From contig JANTFN010000002.1 in assembly GCA_024763435.1 (NCBI GenBank), positions 1 through 37,378 of the forward strand: DNA of 37,378 nt, read 5' to 3'. The stretch's first letter is position 1. Every line of letters starts with the position of its first letter. Below are positions 23,830-32,169 of the stretch, in pieces. The stretch comes from Thermodesulfobacteriota bacterium. GTDB lineage: Bacteria; Desulfobacterota; S145-22. Below the pieces are notes generated by a model. The model made no database searches. It was not told the DNA's origin and saw nothing but the letters and a program-made list of their open reading frames with translations. The position numbers and the translations under genes are program-made.

Positions 23830-23858
23830 TAAATATCAGAATTGCCGCAGATTGTCAA
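23830..23858 (-). promoter_or_regulatory. Sigma70 promoter for tRNA-Arg
   Basis: On the minus strand TTGACA (23853-23858), a 17 bp spacer and TATTTA (23830-23835) lie just upstream of the tRNA. The promoter begins only about 15 nt after the stop codon of the histidine kinase gene. I see no terminator in between, so read-through from the kinase gene is possible. Confidence 0.8.
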
Positions 23859-23872
23859 AACCGCGAAGACCG

Positions 23873-26575
23873 TTAAATAATATCGTCCACAACAGAAATA
23901 ATATCTTTTATCTTAAAGGGTTTCTTAATAAACTTTTTGACACCAAGTTTAAGGAGTTTTTTAGCCTCCTCGTCGGAGGCCACGGCGGAAATAACGATAA
24001 TTGGAAGATTCTTGACATTTTTAAATAGCCAGCCAATGAGCTCAACGCCATTCATTCTCGGCATGACAAGATCCAGAATAGCAACATCGTAATGAGTCTC
24101 TTTTAGAAAATCGAGGGCGACGAGGCCATCTTCCGCGGCATCAACATCCGTGGTTTCATCCGTGAGATTCTCTTTTAAAACCTCTCTGAGATATTGTTCG
24201 TCTTCAACCACCAGAATCCGACGCTTTTTCGCAGACACCGTATCTTTTTTGTCCGTGTATGCCCGGGCCACATCGCTTAAAGCGGGGCTCTGGTCAATGG
24301 GCAACCAGACGTGAAAGGAAGTTCCCTTTCCTTCTTCACTTTCAACAATAATTTTCCCGCCATTGATTTCGATAATTCTCTGCGAAATAGGAAGCCCCAA
24401 GCCTGTTCCTTTGCCTTCTGTTTTAGTTGTAAAGAAGGGATCGAATATTCTCGGCAGGTCTTCTTTTTTTATTCCGGTGCCGTTATCCGTTACAGAGACA
24501 ATGACATAATTTTTCACAACCTCTGTTCCTACACTTATCTCTCCGCTTTCCTCTAAGGCATGCCTGGCATTTATGACGAGGTTTATCAGAACCTGCTCAA
24601 TTTGCTTCGCGTCTGCGAACACAAAGGGCAGGTCTTCCGGTATATTGACGTTGAAAAGAATGCCTTTGAGGCTTACACGCGCGTTGATAACAGACTCGAC
24701 CTGGCCCAGGATGTCCCGAAGATGGATGGTCTCTTTTTTCGGCTTCGTGGGGCGTGCGAAATTCATCAGGTCTGAGGTTATTTTTGCAATTCTATCCGTC
24801 TGGCCAAGGATCACCTGGACAAATTTTTCGCCATCTTCTTTGCTTATTTTTTTCTCAAGCATCTGCGCCTTAACCGAGATAACAGCCAGGGGGTTGTTGA
24901 TTTCATGGGCCGCACCCGTTGCCAGTTGCCCGATGAGGGCAAGGCGCTGCTGGTGAATCATGCGTTCTTCACTCATCCCCAGTTTGCTGGAAAAGGTTGA
25001 AAGTTTTTCTTCTCTATGACTGATATTTTCCAGAGAGGTAATAATTGTTAACATACCGGACAAAACGCCCGAGAAACTATCAAGAAAGGGGGAAAAATCT
25101 ATACCATTCATTGCCGTTTCAGAATTTTCGGCGATTCGGCAAACAGCTCCCCCGGCCAGGATTTTCCCGCCATTAACATCGGAGAGGAAGAGGGGAACAG
25201 TCCATGTGAAAAGTGTTGTATCCGTCATAGATGGATTACGGGGTTTTTTTACAAAGGATTTTCCCTGCGTATAGGCCTCTTTCAGGCTTTCCCGCACTTC
25301 ATCACCGCTGTTAAAGGAGCTAAAGACAGTATCAAAATTTATAGCCTCAGCCTTGGGGTTCAAAATTCTTTCAGAGATTTCATCTTGCGTGACCTTGTAA
25401 AGGTAAACCTTGCCATCCGGGGCGGAAGAAAAATAAAAAACAAGCTCCTGTGCTGCCGCAAGGTGAGAGAAAAATTCCCAGGCAGCCAGAGCGAGTGTTT
25501 TAATCCAGGGTTGTGATGCGCAATGACTGATAAAAGCAGATAAAGCCTCGACATATTTTTCCAGAAAATAGAGCCGCGTTTGTTCCGCCTCTGCCTCAAT
25601 ATGCATCTTCCCAAGGGCAAGGTTGGCGTCACACAGGATTGAAACAAGGTCGTTTTCTGAGTTGGCCTCTGCTTCCAGTAACTGGGAGTATTCCCCCATT
25701 TTTGTATAAATATAGGCAAGAAGGGTTCGGATATCCGATTCCTTGATTTCCCATAATTCCTTCACCATATTAAAGGTGTTGGTATAATGGAGATGGCATC
25801 CCAGTTTAAAGCTGCTGTTGGAAAAGTAGTTTTCTCCTATCCCATAAACGTTGCATAAGGAATCTACGAACCTGACAAGTTGCGGCAATGTTTTTTGCGA
25901 ACCGTCAGATGAAAAAGGTTGATGGTGAAGCCATATACAATTTACAACCTCTTCCGGAAGTCCCCATTTTTCCGCGGCCCATTTACCCACAATCGTGTGA
26001 TCAACATGCCATATTTCGTTTTCCAGCATCAGGGGAGGTGTGTTGCGCTGGTCAAGATAGGATTGCGTCCCCAGCTTGTCGAGAAGGCTATCGAGCATCG
26101 AGGGGGCCTGAGAATAAATGATAAGTTTTCCAAGGTCGTGAAGAAGCCCTCCCAAAAAGCACTCCTCTTTGCCGGGGAGGTGTTTGCTTTGTGAACAGAA
26201 CCATTCGCATGCCAGGGCACACCCAATGGCGTGTTTCCAGAAGGCATGGAAGATTTCTTTATCTCCATTCCTGAAGGTGTCAAAGATAGCGGACGTGAGG
26301 ATGATGTTTCTGAGGATTCTACGTCCCAGAATCGTAATAGCCCTGGGTATTGTCAAAACTGGCCTGCGGCGGCCAAACAGGGCGGAATTGGAGATCCTCA
26401 GAATCCTGGATGCCAGTGCCGGGTCCAGTTTAATCTTTTCCGCCAGGTCCTCGACCTCAGATGTTTCGTCAATGACAGCGTGGATAAGGGGGATAGCAAT
26501 ACCGGGGAGAGACGGAATTTGATCCGGTGAGGAGATAAAACTTTTTGAAATTGAAGGGTTTTCCTTGTTTTCCAT
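23873..26575 (-). CDS. HDOD-domain hybrid histidine kinase with C-terminal receiver
   Basis: 900 aa, cytoplasmic (no membrane helix). N-terminal HDOD domain (about 20-225; PSLPGIAIPL, ALASRILRISNSALFG, LLHDLGKL with HD residues kept, LHHQP). A middle region (about 300-520) is probably a GAF-like sensor. Then a HisKA helix with phospho-acceptor His557 (GAAHEINNPLAV), an HATPase with VINLVINARHAL N-box, DNGTGIKKED, FDPFFTTK and GTGLGL, and a receiver domain at about 785-900 (ILVVEDEQ, ILDLVMP with the phospho-Asp, KKPFK). All catalytic motifs look intact. No partner response regulator gene is adjacent, so the output is unknown. Confidence 0.92.
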   Translation of the reverse strand: MENKENPSISKSFISSPDQIPSLPGIAIPLIHAVIDETSEVEDLAEKIKLDPALASRILRISNSALFGRRRPVLTIPRAITILGRRILRNIILTSAIFDTFRNGDKEIFHAFWKHAIGCALACEWFCSQSKHLPGKEECFLGGLLHDLGKLIIYSQAPSMLDSLLDKLGTQSYLDQRNTPPLMLENEIWHVDHTIVGKWAAEKWGLPEEVVNCIWLHHQPFSSDGSQKTLPQLVRFVDSLCNVYGIGENYFSNSSFKLGCHLHYTNTFNMVKELWEIKESDIRTLLAYIYTKMGEYSQLLEAEANSENDLVSILCDANLALGKMHIEAEAEQTRLYFLEKYVEALSAFISHCASQPWIKTLALAAWEFFSHLAAAQELVFYFSSAPDGKVYLYKVTQDEISERILNPKAEAINFDTVFSSFNSGDEVRESLKEAYTQGKSFVKKPRNPSMTDTTLFTWTVPLFLSDVNGGKILAGGAVCRIAENSETAMNGIDFSPFLDSFSGVLSGMLTIITSLENISHREEKLSTFSSKLGMSEERMIHQQRLALIGQLATGAAHEINNPLAVISVKAQMLEKKISKEDGEKFVQVILGQTDRIAKITSDLMNFARPTKPKKETIHLRDILGQVESVINARVSLKGILFNVNIPEDLPFVFADAKQIEQVLINLVINARHALEESGEISVGTEVVKNYVIVSVTDNGTGIKKEDLPRIFDPFFTTKTEGKGTGLGLPISQRIIEINGGKIIVESEEGKGTSFHVWLPIDQSPALSDVARAYTDKKDTVSAKKRRILVVEDEQYLREVLKENLTDETTDVDAAEDGLVALDFLKETHYDVAILDLVMPRMNGVELIGWLFKNVKNLPIIVISAVASDEEAKKLLKLGVKKFIKKPFKIKDIISVVDDII

Positions 26576-26938
26576 ATTTCACCCGGAATCTTCGTAACAC
26601 ATAAAAATACAAAAATCAAGTATAATTTTACATTATTTTGCACTAATTTAGGTAAAATTAGGCAAAAAGAGATAAAAAGATTTAAAAATATAGATTATTT
26701 CAGTTTATTTAATACCATACTAACGCTATAAACCCCTGTCTTTCTCTGGGGCGCTTCTTTACAGGCACAAATACGAGTTTCTACAAATCCACTTGGATCA
26801 GGAAAAAGTCGCGGGGTTAAAACCGTGCCTATAAGTGCAAAACGTCTATGGTCGGTTCCGGAAATTGAATCAAGGCAAAAAGGCATTTCCACGCGAGAGA
26901 GGCTTGCCTTTCCTTCATTTTTTTCCTTTGCAACGCCG
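26576..26938. other. AT-rich spacer, promoter region of the HDOD kinase
   Basis: About 360 nt. Positions 26590-26700 are strongly AT-rich (long A/T runs with ACTAATTTAGGTAAAATTAGG) and probably hold the promoter of the HDOD kinase on the minus strand. I could not choose a single -35/-10 pair. The distal part contains one possible small open frame, listed separately. Confidence 0.5.
26695..26886 (-). CDS. Possible small protein, uncertain
   Basis: 63 aa if started at ATG 26886 (MPFCLDSISGTDHRR...). The sequence is well balanced and looks beta-rich (FALIGTVLTPRLFPD, GVYSVSMVLNKL), vaguely like the end of a small beta-barrel domain. The frame is open upstream to 26964 and so overlaps the end of the 26939 gene in a different frame. 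That would allow either a separate small gene or a remnant joined to it by a frameshift. There is no strong ribosome binding site. Confidence 0.3.
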   Translation of the reverse strand: MPFCLDSISGTDHRRFALIGTVLTPRLFPDPSGFVETRICACKEAPQRKTGVYSVSMVLNKLK

Positions 26939-27700
26939 CTAAAGTTTCGCGTTTCTCCTCTCAACCAGCTTCTCCCCGACGGGATTCCAATAGGTCTTTG
27001 TTAACTGTTTCTTATGTGAGATAATCCATGCCAAGGCCTCTTTGAGGATTTCAACGACCTCCGGTGTTGTTTCTTTGAGCGCAACATAATCCCTGAACAC
27101 GTTCCTCGCGGGGACACTGTTATCTGTCGTAAATTCCTTTCTCTCGGTAAACATTCCAAATCCCAGAAAGAATTTTCCTGTCTTCATATCCCGGAGGCAC
27201 AGGATTCCCCCCATCTCGTCGTTTTTCCCCTCAACGGTCATGTCAATCAGGGACCGCACCAGAGAGGGCGGCAGAAATTTACGCAAAATATCTCGTTTTT
27301 TCCAGAAATTATACGTGACCCAGAAGCACCGTCTCGGGATATTGATCCCGAGTTTGGCATATTTCACATGAAGCCCTGTCCTTGTCTCAATTTTCCCGCG
27401 GTGATGATCAAAATCGTCAAACGCACGAAATCCCATGTTTTTGAGAATTTTTAGGGTATTGTCACGCTTAAAAACAGGGAAGAAGTCTTCCGGATTTTTC
27501 CGCATGCCCGCAGTGAGCGGTAACCCGCCCGCAACTCTGCCGGCTGCTACTTTTTCAAGAGGCGCTTTTGGCTTCTCCTGTGCTATAACCATCCTGACGC
27601 CAGTTAAAGCAACCAGAAAGGATACAAAAAACACGATTCCCAGGCACCGTGCTAATAAGTATTGAAGGTGTCGCGTCTGATGCAAACAAAAATATTTCAA
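26939..27700 (-). CDS. Exported protein of unknown function
   Basis: 253 aa from a proposed TTG at 27700, which follows a G-rich GGGGGGA at a suitable distance; another TTG at 27733 has no ribosome binding site and would place GGAGG inside its own codons. A hydrophobic N-terminal segment (CLGIVFFVSFLVALTGV) then a likely cleavage near VIAQEKP indicates export. The mature part is mixed alpha/beta with FDDFDHHRGKIETRTGLH, RRCFWVTYNFWKKRD and a GGILCLRDMKTGKFFLGFGMF strand pair. I do not recognise a family. It is on the same strand as, and about 300 nt downstream of, the giant secreted proteins. Confidence 0.65.
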   Translation of the reverse strand: MKYFCLHQTRHLQYLLARCLGIVFFVSFLVALTGVRMVIAQEKPKAPLEKVAAGRVAGGLPLTAGMRKNPEDFFPVFKRDNTLKILKNMGFRAFDDFDHHRGKIETRTGLHVKYAKLGINIPRRCFWVTYNFWKKRDILRKFLPPSLVRSLIDMTVEGKNDEMGGILCLRDMKTGKFFLGFGMFTERKEFTTDNSVPARNVFRDYVALKETTPEVVEILKEALAWIISHKKQLTKTYWNPVGEKLVERRNAKL

Positions 27701-28004
27701 GGCCTTTCCCCCCTTTACAGATAATTCCTCCAAGCCTTAATTCAATATCAGATTTAAAGGGCGTTGTAAAAACCTTACAGGTCATAGTTGTGGAGGATTT
27801 CCCAACTGTTCAGAAGGTCTGGTGGCTTCACCAGTTTGCGGATCTACCTTAAACCTCCCCGATATATTATTTGTTTTCCAAGGGCAAAATTTCCTCCCTT
27901 CTTTTATTTTGAAGATCACGCTGTAATTATATTTTTTAGCTTTTGTTAAATTCCTGGATAGCGCCCTCAGGATGCCAGTAAGGCCCCCACACGGGACTGC
28001 CCTC

Positions 28005-31000
28005 CTAATTTCCTACTGTTACCTTTCCAGAAGCCAGGAGGACCATTTCATTCCCCTTTTTCAGCCACAGGTGATAGGTGGTGACATCTCCCCGGGAGAC
28101 TCTGAAATACACTACCTGATCAATACTGTATTCGTCTCGGCGGAGGCTGATGCTTCCCGGGAACAACGTAGGAATGTCATAGGTGAAAGTCTTCTCCTGT
28201 GTCCCCTGTTCCAAGGCCAGAATGGCCCTGACCGTTGGGGTTACGAAAGAGGAAGAATTGCTTTTATTCCAGATCAGGAATTTAAATTGCAGCCCTGCCC
28301 AGAAGAGCCCCGTAGGTCTCCCCCCGGAATAAATTTTTTTGGTCAGGTCTGTTACCCCGAAACTCGTTTTTAACCAATTATTGTTCGTTGCCGCATTTGA
28401 AGCAGAAGGTGAAGACAATATGCCCGCAACTGTGTTGTTCTTATAACACAATTCCTTGATAGTCCTTTTCGGGTCGATGGTTGCGATATACAATTCACCA
28501 CCATGAATGGGTACTGGAAGCTCTGATCCCTTTATCGACCGGCTGGTTATATTGCCGACATCTAAAGCGCCCACAGGGATTGGTGGTGTCACGAGGTAAT
28601 GGCCCTCTTTGTGCCAGGGGGAATAATTTTTAGACAAAATAATATATTTCGGCTTGTATTTAAATACAAGGCTGGTACGTGGGGATTTATGATCCCCGCT
28701 ATTCTTGATTGTAAAAACCAGTCCGCTGCCCTCTTGCCGGCACGTTACACGTAGATCGGAGTAAGGTGATACATGATACAACATTCTGCCCCTATAATAA
28801 TTGTCGTTTTCATTAGATTCATCAATCACGTTTGAGGGATCGATCGCCACATGTACCCCCAGAGCAGTAATTTGAACCTTACATGTAAATTCTTTGTATA
28901 GGGTTCGCTGGTCCAGCATTGGGGCCAAAAGCTTACTATCAAAAGCTATCTTTTTTTTCCCTTCAAGAACTATAAATTGCAGACGAAAAGGTTTGGACTG
29001 ATAGGCCCCGGTATTTTCGATGATGGTTTGAATCCGGATCTGGTAAGGCTTTTGACAATCTCCGGAAAGCGCATTGGAAATAGAAACAGTCTTGAGTTTC
29101 AGGTTCGGTTTTGTGTCGGAGGTGATCGAAAACAGGTCGCTGATGCCCCTGCCGTCCGTCCCCTGCACTTTCACGCGGTAGGCGCCGGAGGTCAGATTGC
29201 TGCCAATCGTATAGTCTAGGGAACATTGTGTTGTATTGTCCACTATTTGAATGGGGGCATCGGGATGGTCTTTGGGTATCAGTGTGACGGTGAACGGTCC
29301 CGCGACCTGTCCCGCCCAGGCGATCTGGTAGGTTTTCCCTACTGCCCAGATCTTATTTTTATCCGGTGAAAGGATGGTGATTGGTTTGCCGGTAGGGGGA
29401 AGGGGCTTTTTACCAGCCAAGGTTTCAATAGCACCGCGGGGGATTTCCGTGTTTTTTGCAACGATTATCGTCTTTTTGTAAGCAACTTGGCCAGTGTCAG
29501 GCAGGAAATGGCCTTGTTTGTATACCGGAGTAACAACCTTAAACTGAAATGTTCCGGCGTTGGTGATTTTTCCATCCAGTACCAAGTCGAATGTTTCCCC
29601 CGGATAAAGTTCAGGAACGTCAAAACTATTGACGCCCGATTCGAAAATGAACGGGTGAATGCGCACGCTTACGGGTGGGAGAATGGCACGCGTTGAGGTT
29701 TGGTTCTGGAAACGAACTGTGAAGGAAACATTCCGGCCGGCAATGAGATGATCCAGCCCCATTACGCCGGTAACAACCAGCCGGGCATCGGGGCCATGGG
29801 TGCTGGAGGTGCTATGCGCCGATCCAGCTGCGTAGACCTGTAATGTATCGGCAATACGGTTATTATCTTCACGCATTTCATGAATGTGGTCGTGCGGATC
29901 CACAATGACAAGATACTCCTCTCTGCCGGTTGCGCCTTGCCATCTCTTATTGTAGTCATGGGTCCAGACCTCTCCAGGGGCAAGCCTTGGAATATTGTAT
30001 ATCGAATGAACATCATCAAAAACATTTGCAGTCCAGATGTAAAATTCGGCTGTCGTTTCAGGGGCATCGGTAACCCCGATGTTTTTAACCCTGATATGGA
30101 AATGACTTGTACCGACCGAGGCATGATCCCCTACTTTGTTAACAGTTGCCAGGAGATCCGGCAGGGGGCTGACGCCAAAAATGAAAGTCTTTTCACTTTT
30201 CGAAAGATCTTGGGTGGCAAGGGGGTAGTGATGATTGGCATCAGGCTCAAAAACCGCCCGGTATATCCCATAAAACGGCGGGGTAAAGGTAATGCCACAG
30301 GGGAATCCGGGCCCGTCATGCAGCATTGTAGCGGCACTGAACCGCTTTTCAGCGTAGAATCCACCAGGTCCATGGATGGCCACCTTGTGCCACATGGGCT
30401 CAAGCGCGTCGCAACCCGTATTGGTAATAAGCCCCCTTACCGTAACAGATTTTCCGATATACCGTGGCTTTGGACTGGCGGTCTCCTGTTTAACATGCAA
30501 ACGAACATGATCAATATAAAATGAGATTAAGAATGCATGAGTACCCCACTTTTTTACAATCCTTAATTCCAGATGGTATCGCCCCGTTGGGAGGTTTGCC
30601 ACATTCCAGGTATAGCTGCGAATGGAAGGATCCATGCCCCGGGCGATAATCAAATCGGGCATGTTCGGAGGGCCTTCAATGCAGCTTAAATAAAGCCAGA
30701 GCCGAGCATCCGGCCCCGGGTCGGGCATGGTCCAGGCGATGGTATAAGGCTTGTTGGGAGCGATTATTTCATTCTGTTGAGGGTGTGTAAAGGTTCCAAC
30801 CTGAGCGTCGTAGGTTGCTATCTTCACCGGCTTATGAATGTGGATGGGTTTGGCCTTTGAAAGGTTTTCCAGGACATTCGAATTAGGTGTCATCTCACCC
30901 GATGGTTGCGCTTTCGAAACACGCGCGGCGTTTTTGGCCAAGGTAGCCTGTCCGGCGTTAAATTTAACCTTTGGCGGATTGAAATAATGGGTCTTGGTAA

Positions 31001-31916
31001 AGAACCGTTCCTTCGGAGTAAAGGCAGCAAAATTGTGGAAGGAAGCGCCGCCAATCCCCTTGATCCGAAGTGTGTTGTAGCCCCTGGCCATCTGGAAAAA
31101 ACCCTCAATACGGTCTGTCTCGCCCGGCTTCAGTGCCCGAACCCTGAAAATATTCCGTTTCCGGGTCCCGTCCGCCCGATGAACCTGCACCTTGAATTCC
31201 CTCGCTGGCGTGACCTTTTCACCTATATTCTTAAGCGTGATGGCCACCCATGTCTTATCCGGCTTCCTGCCCCTGAAATCATCAAAGATGACCTTCTGGA
31301 CCACAAGCCTCCCCCGCCCCTTTGAGGCCTGGGCCTTTGACCCCCTGCGGGCGCCCTCTGCAACCTCTCCCCCGGGATTGGCAAGGGCCTGGGCAGGCTT
31401 CGCCAGTAAAAAATAACCCTTCTCCAGCCGATTGCCATGCCTATTGGCATCGTTGACGGAAACCTCCAGGGTATTATGGCCCGGCTTAACAGAGAACGTC
31501 CAGGTCAGTTCCTTTCTGGCACCAGCCTTCAAGGCTTGGACGGACCAGCTGTGCTTATCCCTGCTTCTATCTCCCCGGGTCAAAAGTGCCGATGCAGTCG
31601 TGGCCTTGGATTTCGCCTTACCCTCATTCTTGATGGTAACGGTCGTTTCAATCCGCCCTTTCCCTTTACTGGCGAACGTAATACCTGCCACCACAAGGTC
31701 AGGAAACGCAGCATGGGATAGGGTCTCGGCAGAAGGTTTGCCCGGAATGGCGCGAAATTTTCCCGAACCGGAGTGCCCGGGCATGTGTGTCAAGGGAGGA
31801 TTACCCGCCGCTAAGATGCCGGGCAACATGACCAAGAAAAACACTGCCAAGAAAAACACCAATCCCTTTAGACATATTCTGGAATAACCAGGGAAATAAA
31901 ACCGTAAAGCTTTCAT
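28005..31916 (-). CDS. Giant secreted CARDB/Kre9-like repeat-domain protein, copy 1
   Basis: 1303 aa with a signal peptide (about 1-37, ending ILAAG). Residues 42-73 carry three 12-residue units (LTHMPGHSGSGK, FRAIPGKPSAET, LSHAAFPD). The rest is a string of Ig-like beta domains: CARDB-like at about 70-160, 200-290, 595-710 and after 950 (TIKNEGKAKSKAT, VAITLKNIGEKVTP, ESNENDNYYRG). Two domains resemble the Kre9/KNH (Ser-Thr-rich anchored) fold at about 375-480 and 860-950 (ITILSPDKNKIWAVGKTYQIAWAG). There is no C-terminal membrane or sortase anchor. It is a paralogue of the 32170-36207 gene along its whole length. AGGAGG precedes the ATG by 7 nt. Likely role: extracellular or periplasmic adhesion or surface coat; function not established. 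Confidence 0.85.
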   Translation of the reverse strand: MKALRFYFPGYSRICLKGLVFFLAVFFLVMLPGILAAGNPPLTHMPGHSGSGKFRAIPGKPSAETLSHAAFPDLVVAGITFASKGKGRIETTVTIKNEGKAKSKATTASALLTRGDRSRDKHSWSVQALKAGARKELTWTFSVKPGHNTLEVSVNDANRHGNRLEKGYFLLAKPAQALANPGGEVAEGARRGSKAQASKGRGRLVVQKVIFDDFRGRKPDKTWVAITLKNIGEKVTPAREFKVQVHRADGTRKRNIFRVRALKPGETDRIEGFFQMARGYNTLRIKGIGGASFHNFAAFTPKERFFTKTHYFNPPKVKFNAGQATLAKNAARVSKAQPSGEMTPNSNVLENLSKAKPIHIHKPVKIATYDAQVGTFTHPQQNEIIAPNKPYTIAWTMPDPGPDARLWLYLSCIEGPPNMPDLIIARGMDPSIRSYTWNVANLPTGRYHLELRIVKKWGTHAFLISFYIDHVRLHVKQETASPKPRYIGKSVTVRGLITNTGCDALEPMWHKVAIHGPGGFYAEKRFSAATMLHDGPGFPCGITFTPPFYGIYRAVFEPDANHHYPLATQDLSKSEKTFIFGVSPLPDLLATVNKVGDHASVGTSHFHIRVKNIGVTDAPETTAEFYIWTANVFDDVHSIYNIPRLAPGEVWTHDYNKRWQGATGREEYLVIVDPHDHIHEMREDNNRIADTLQVYAAGSAHSTSSTHGPDARLVVTGVMGLDHLIAGRNVSFTVRFQNQTSTRAILPPVSVRIHPFIFESGVNSFDVPELYPGETFDLVLDGKITNAGTFQFKVVTPVYKQGHFLPDTGQVAYKKTIIVAKNTEIPRGAIETLAGKKPLPPTGKPITILSPDKNKIWAVGKTYQIAWAGQVAGPFTVTLIPKDHPDAPIQIVDNTTQCSLDYTIGSNLTSGAYRVKVQGTDGRGISDLFSITSDTKPNLKLKTVSISNALSGDCQKPYQIRIQTIIENTGAYQSKPFRLQFIVLEGKKKIAFDSKLLAPMLDQRTLYKEFTCKVQITALGVHVAIDPSNVIDESNENDNYYRGRMLYHVSPYSDLRVTCRQEGSGLVFTIKNSGDHKSPRTSLVFKYKPKYIILSKNYSPWHKEGHYLVTPPIPVGALDVGNITSRSIKGSELPVPIHGGELYIATIDPKRTIKELCYKNNTVAGILSSPSASNAATNNNWLKTSFGVTDLTKKIYSGGRPTGLFWAGLQFKFLIWNKSNSSSFVTPTVRAILALEQGTQEKTFTYDIPTLFPGSISLRRDEYSIDQVVYFRVSRGDVTTYHLWLKKGNEMVLLASGKVTVGN

Positions 31917-31984
31917 GATAATGCCTCCTAGGGTTCATGAAAAAAATTGATATTTGAAATCATCGGTTATTGTGCCTTCTTTTT

Positions 31985-32018
31985 ATAAGTAAGTAACGAT
32001 TCAAGCAAAAAAGTTCAC
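31985..32018 (-). promoter_or_regulatory. 34 bp promoter-like block, copy 1
   Basis: On the minus strand GTGAACTT is followed after 16 nt by ACTTACTTAT. The same two half-sites at exactly the same spacing occur at 36278-36311 upstream of the paralogous gene, both about 70 nt before the ATG. GAACTT with a 16 nt spacer resembles an ECF-type -35; the -10 (ACTTACTTAT) does not match a named consensus. An A/T tract (AAATTTTTTT type) flanks it upstream in both copies, and AAAGAAGG follows downstream. Confidence 0.6.
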
Positions 32019-32065
32019 CGGTAAAGGAAATTTTTTTCAGGATGAATTTATTTTCGAATTCGAAG

Positions 32066-32093
32066 CAAAAGGGAGGAAGCACAACTTCCCCCT
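32066..32093 (-). terminator. Probable Rho-independent terminator after copy 2 of the giant gene
   Basis: On the minus strand GGGGGAAG pairs with CTTCCTCC (8 bp, one G-U) across a 5 nt loop, and a short TTTT run follows a few bases later. It lies about 75-105 nt after the stop of the 32170 gene, which supports independent transcription of the 28005 gene. Confidence 0.5.
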
Positions 32094-32169
32094 AAATCTT
32101 GATAGCCCTGGAATTTCAATACCGCAAGGACTCATGACCAGCCCGTTCTCCCTTTCAGTTTTCCCAGTT

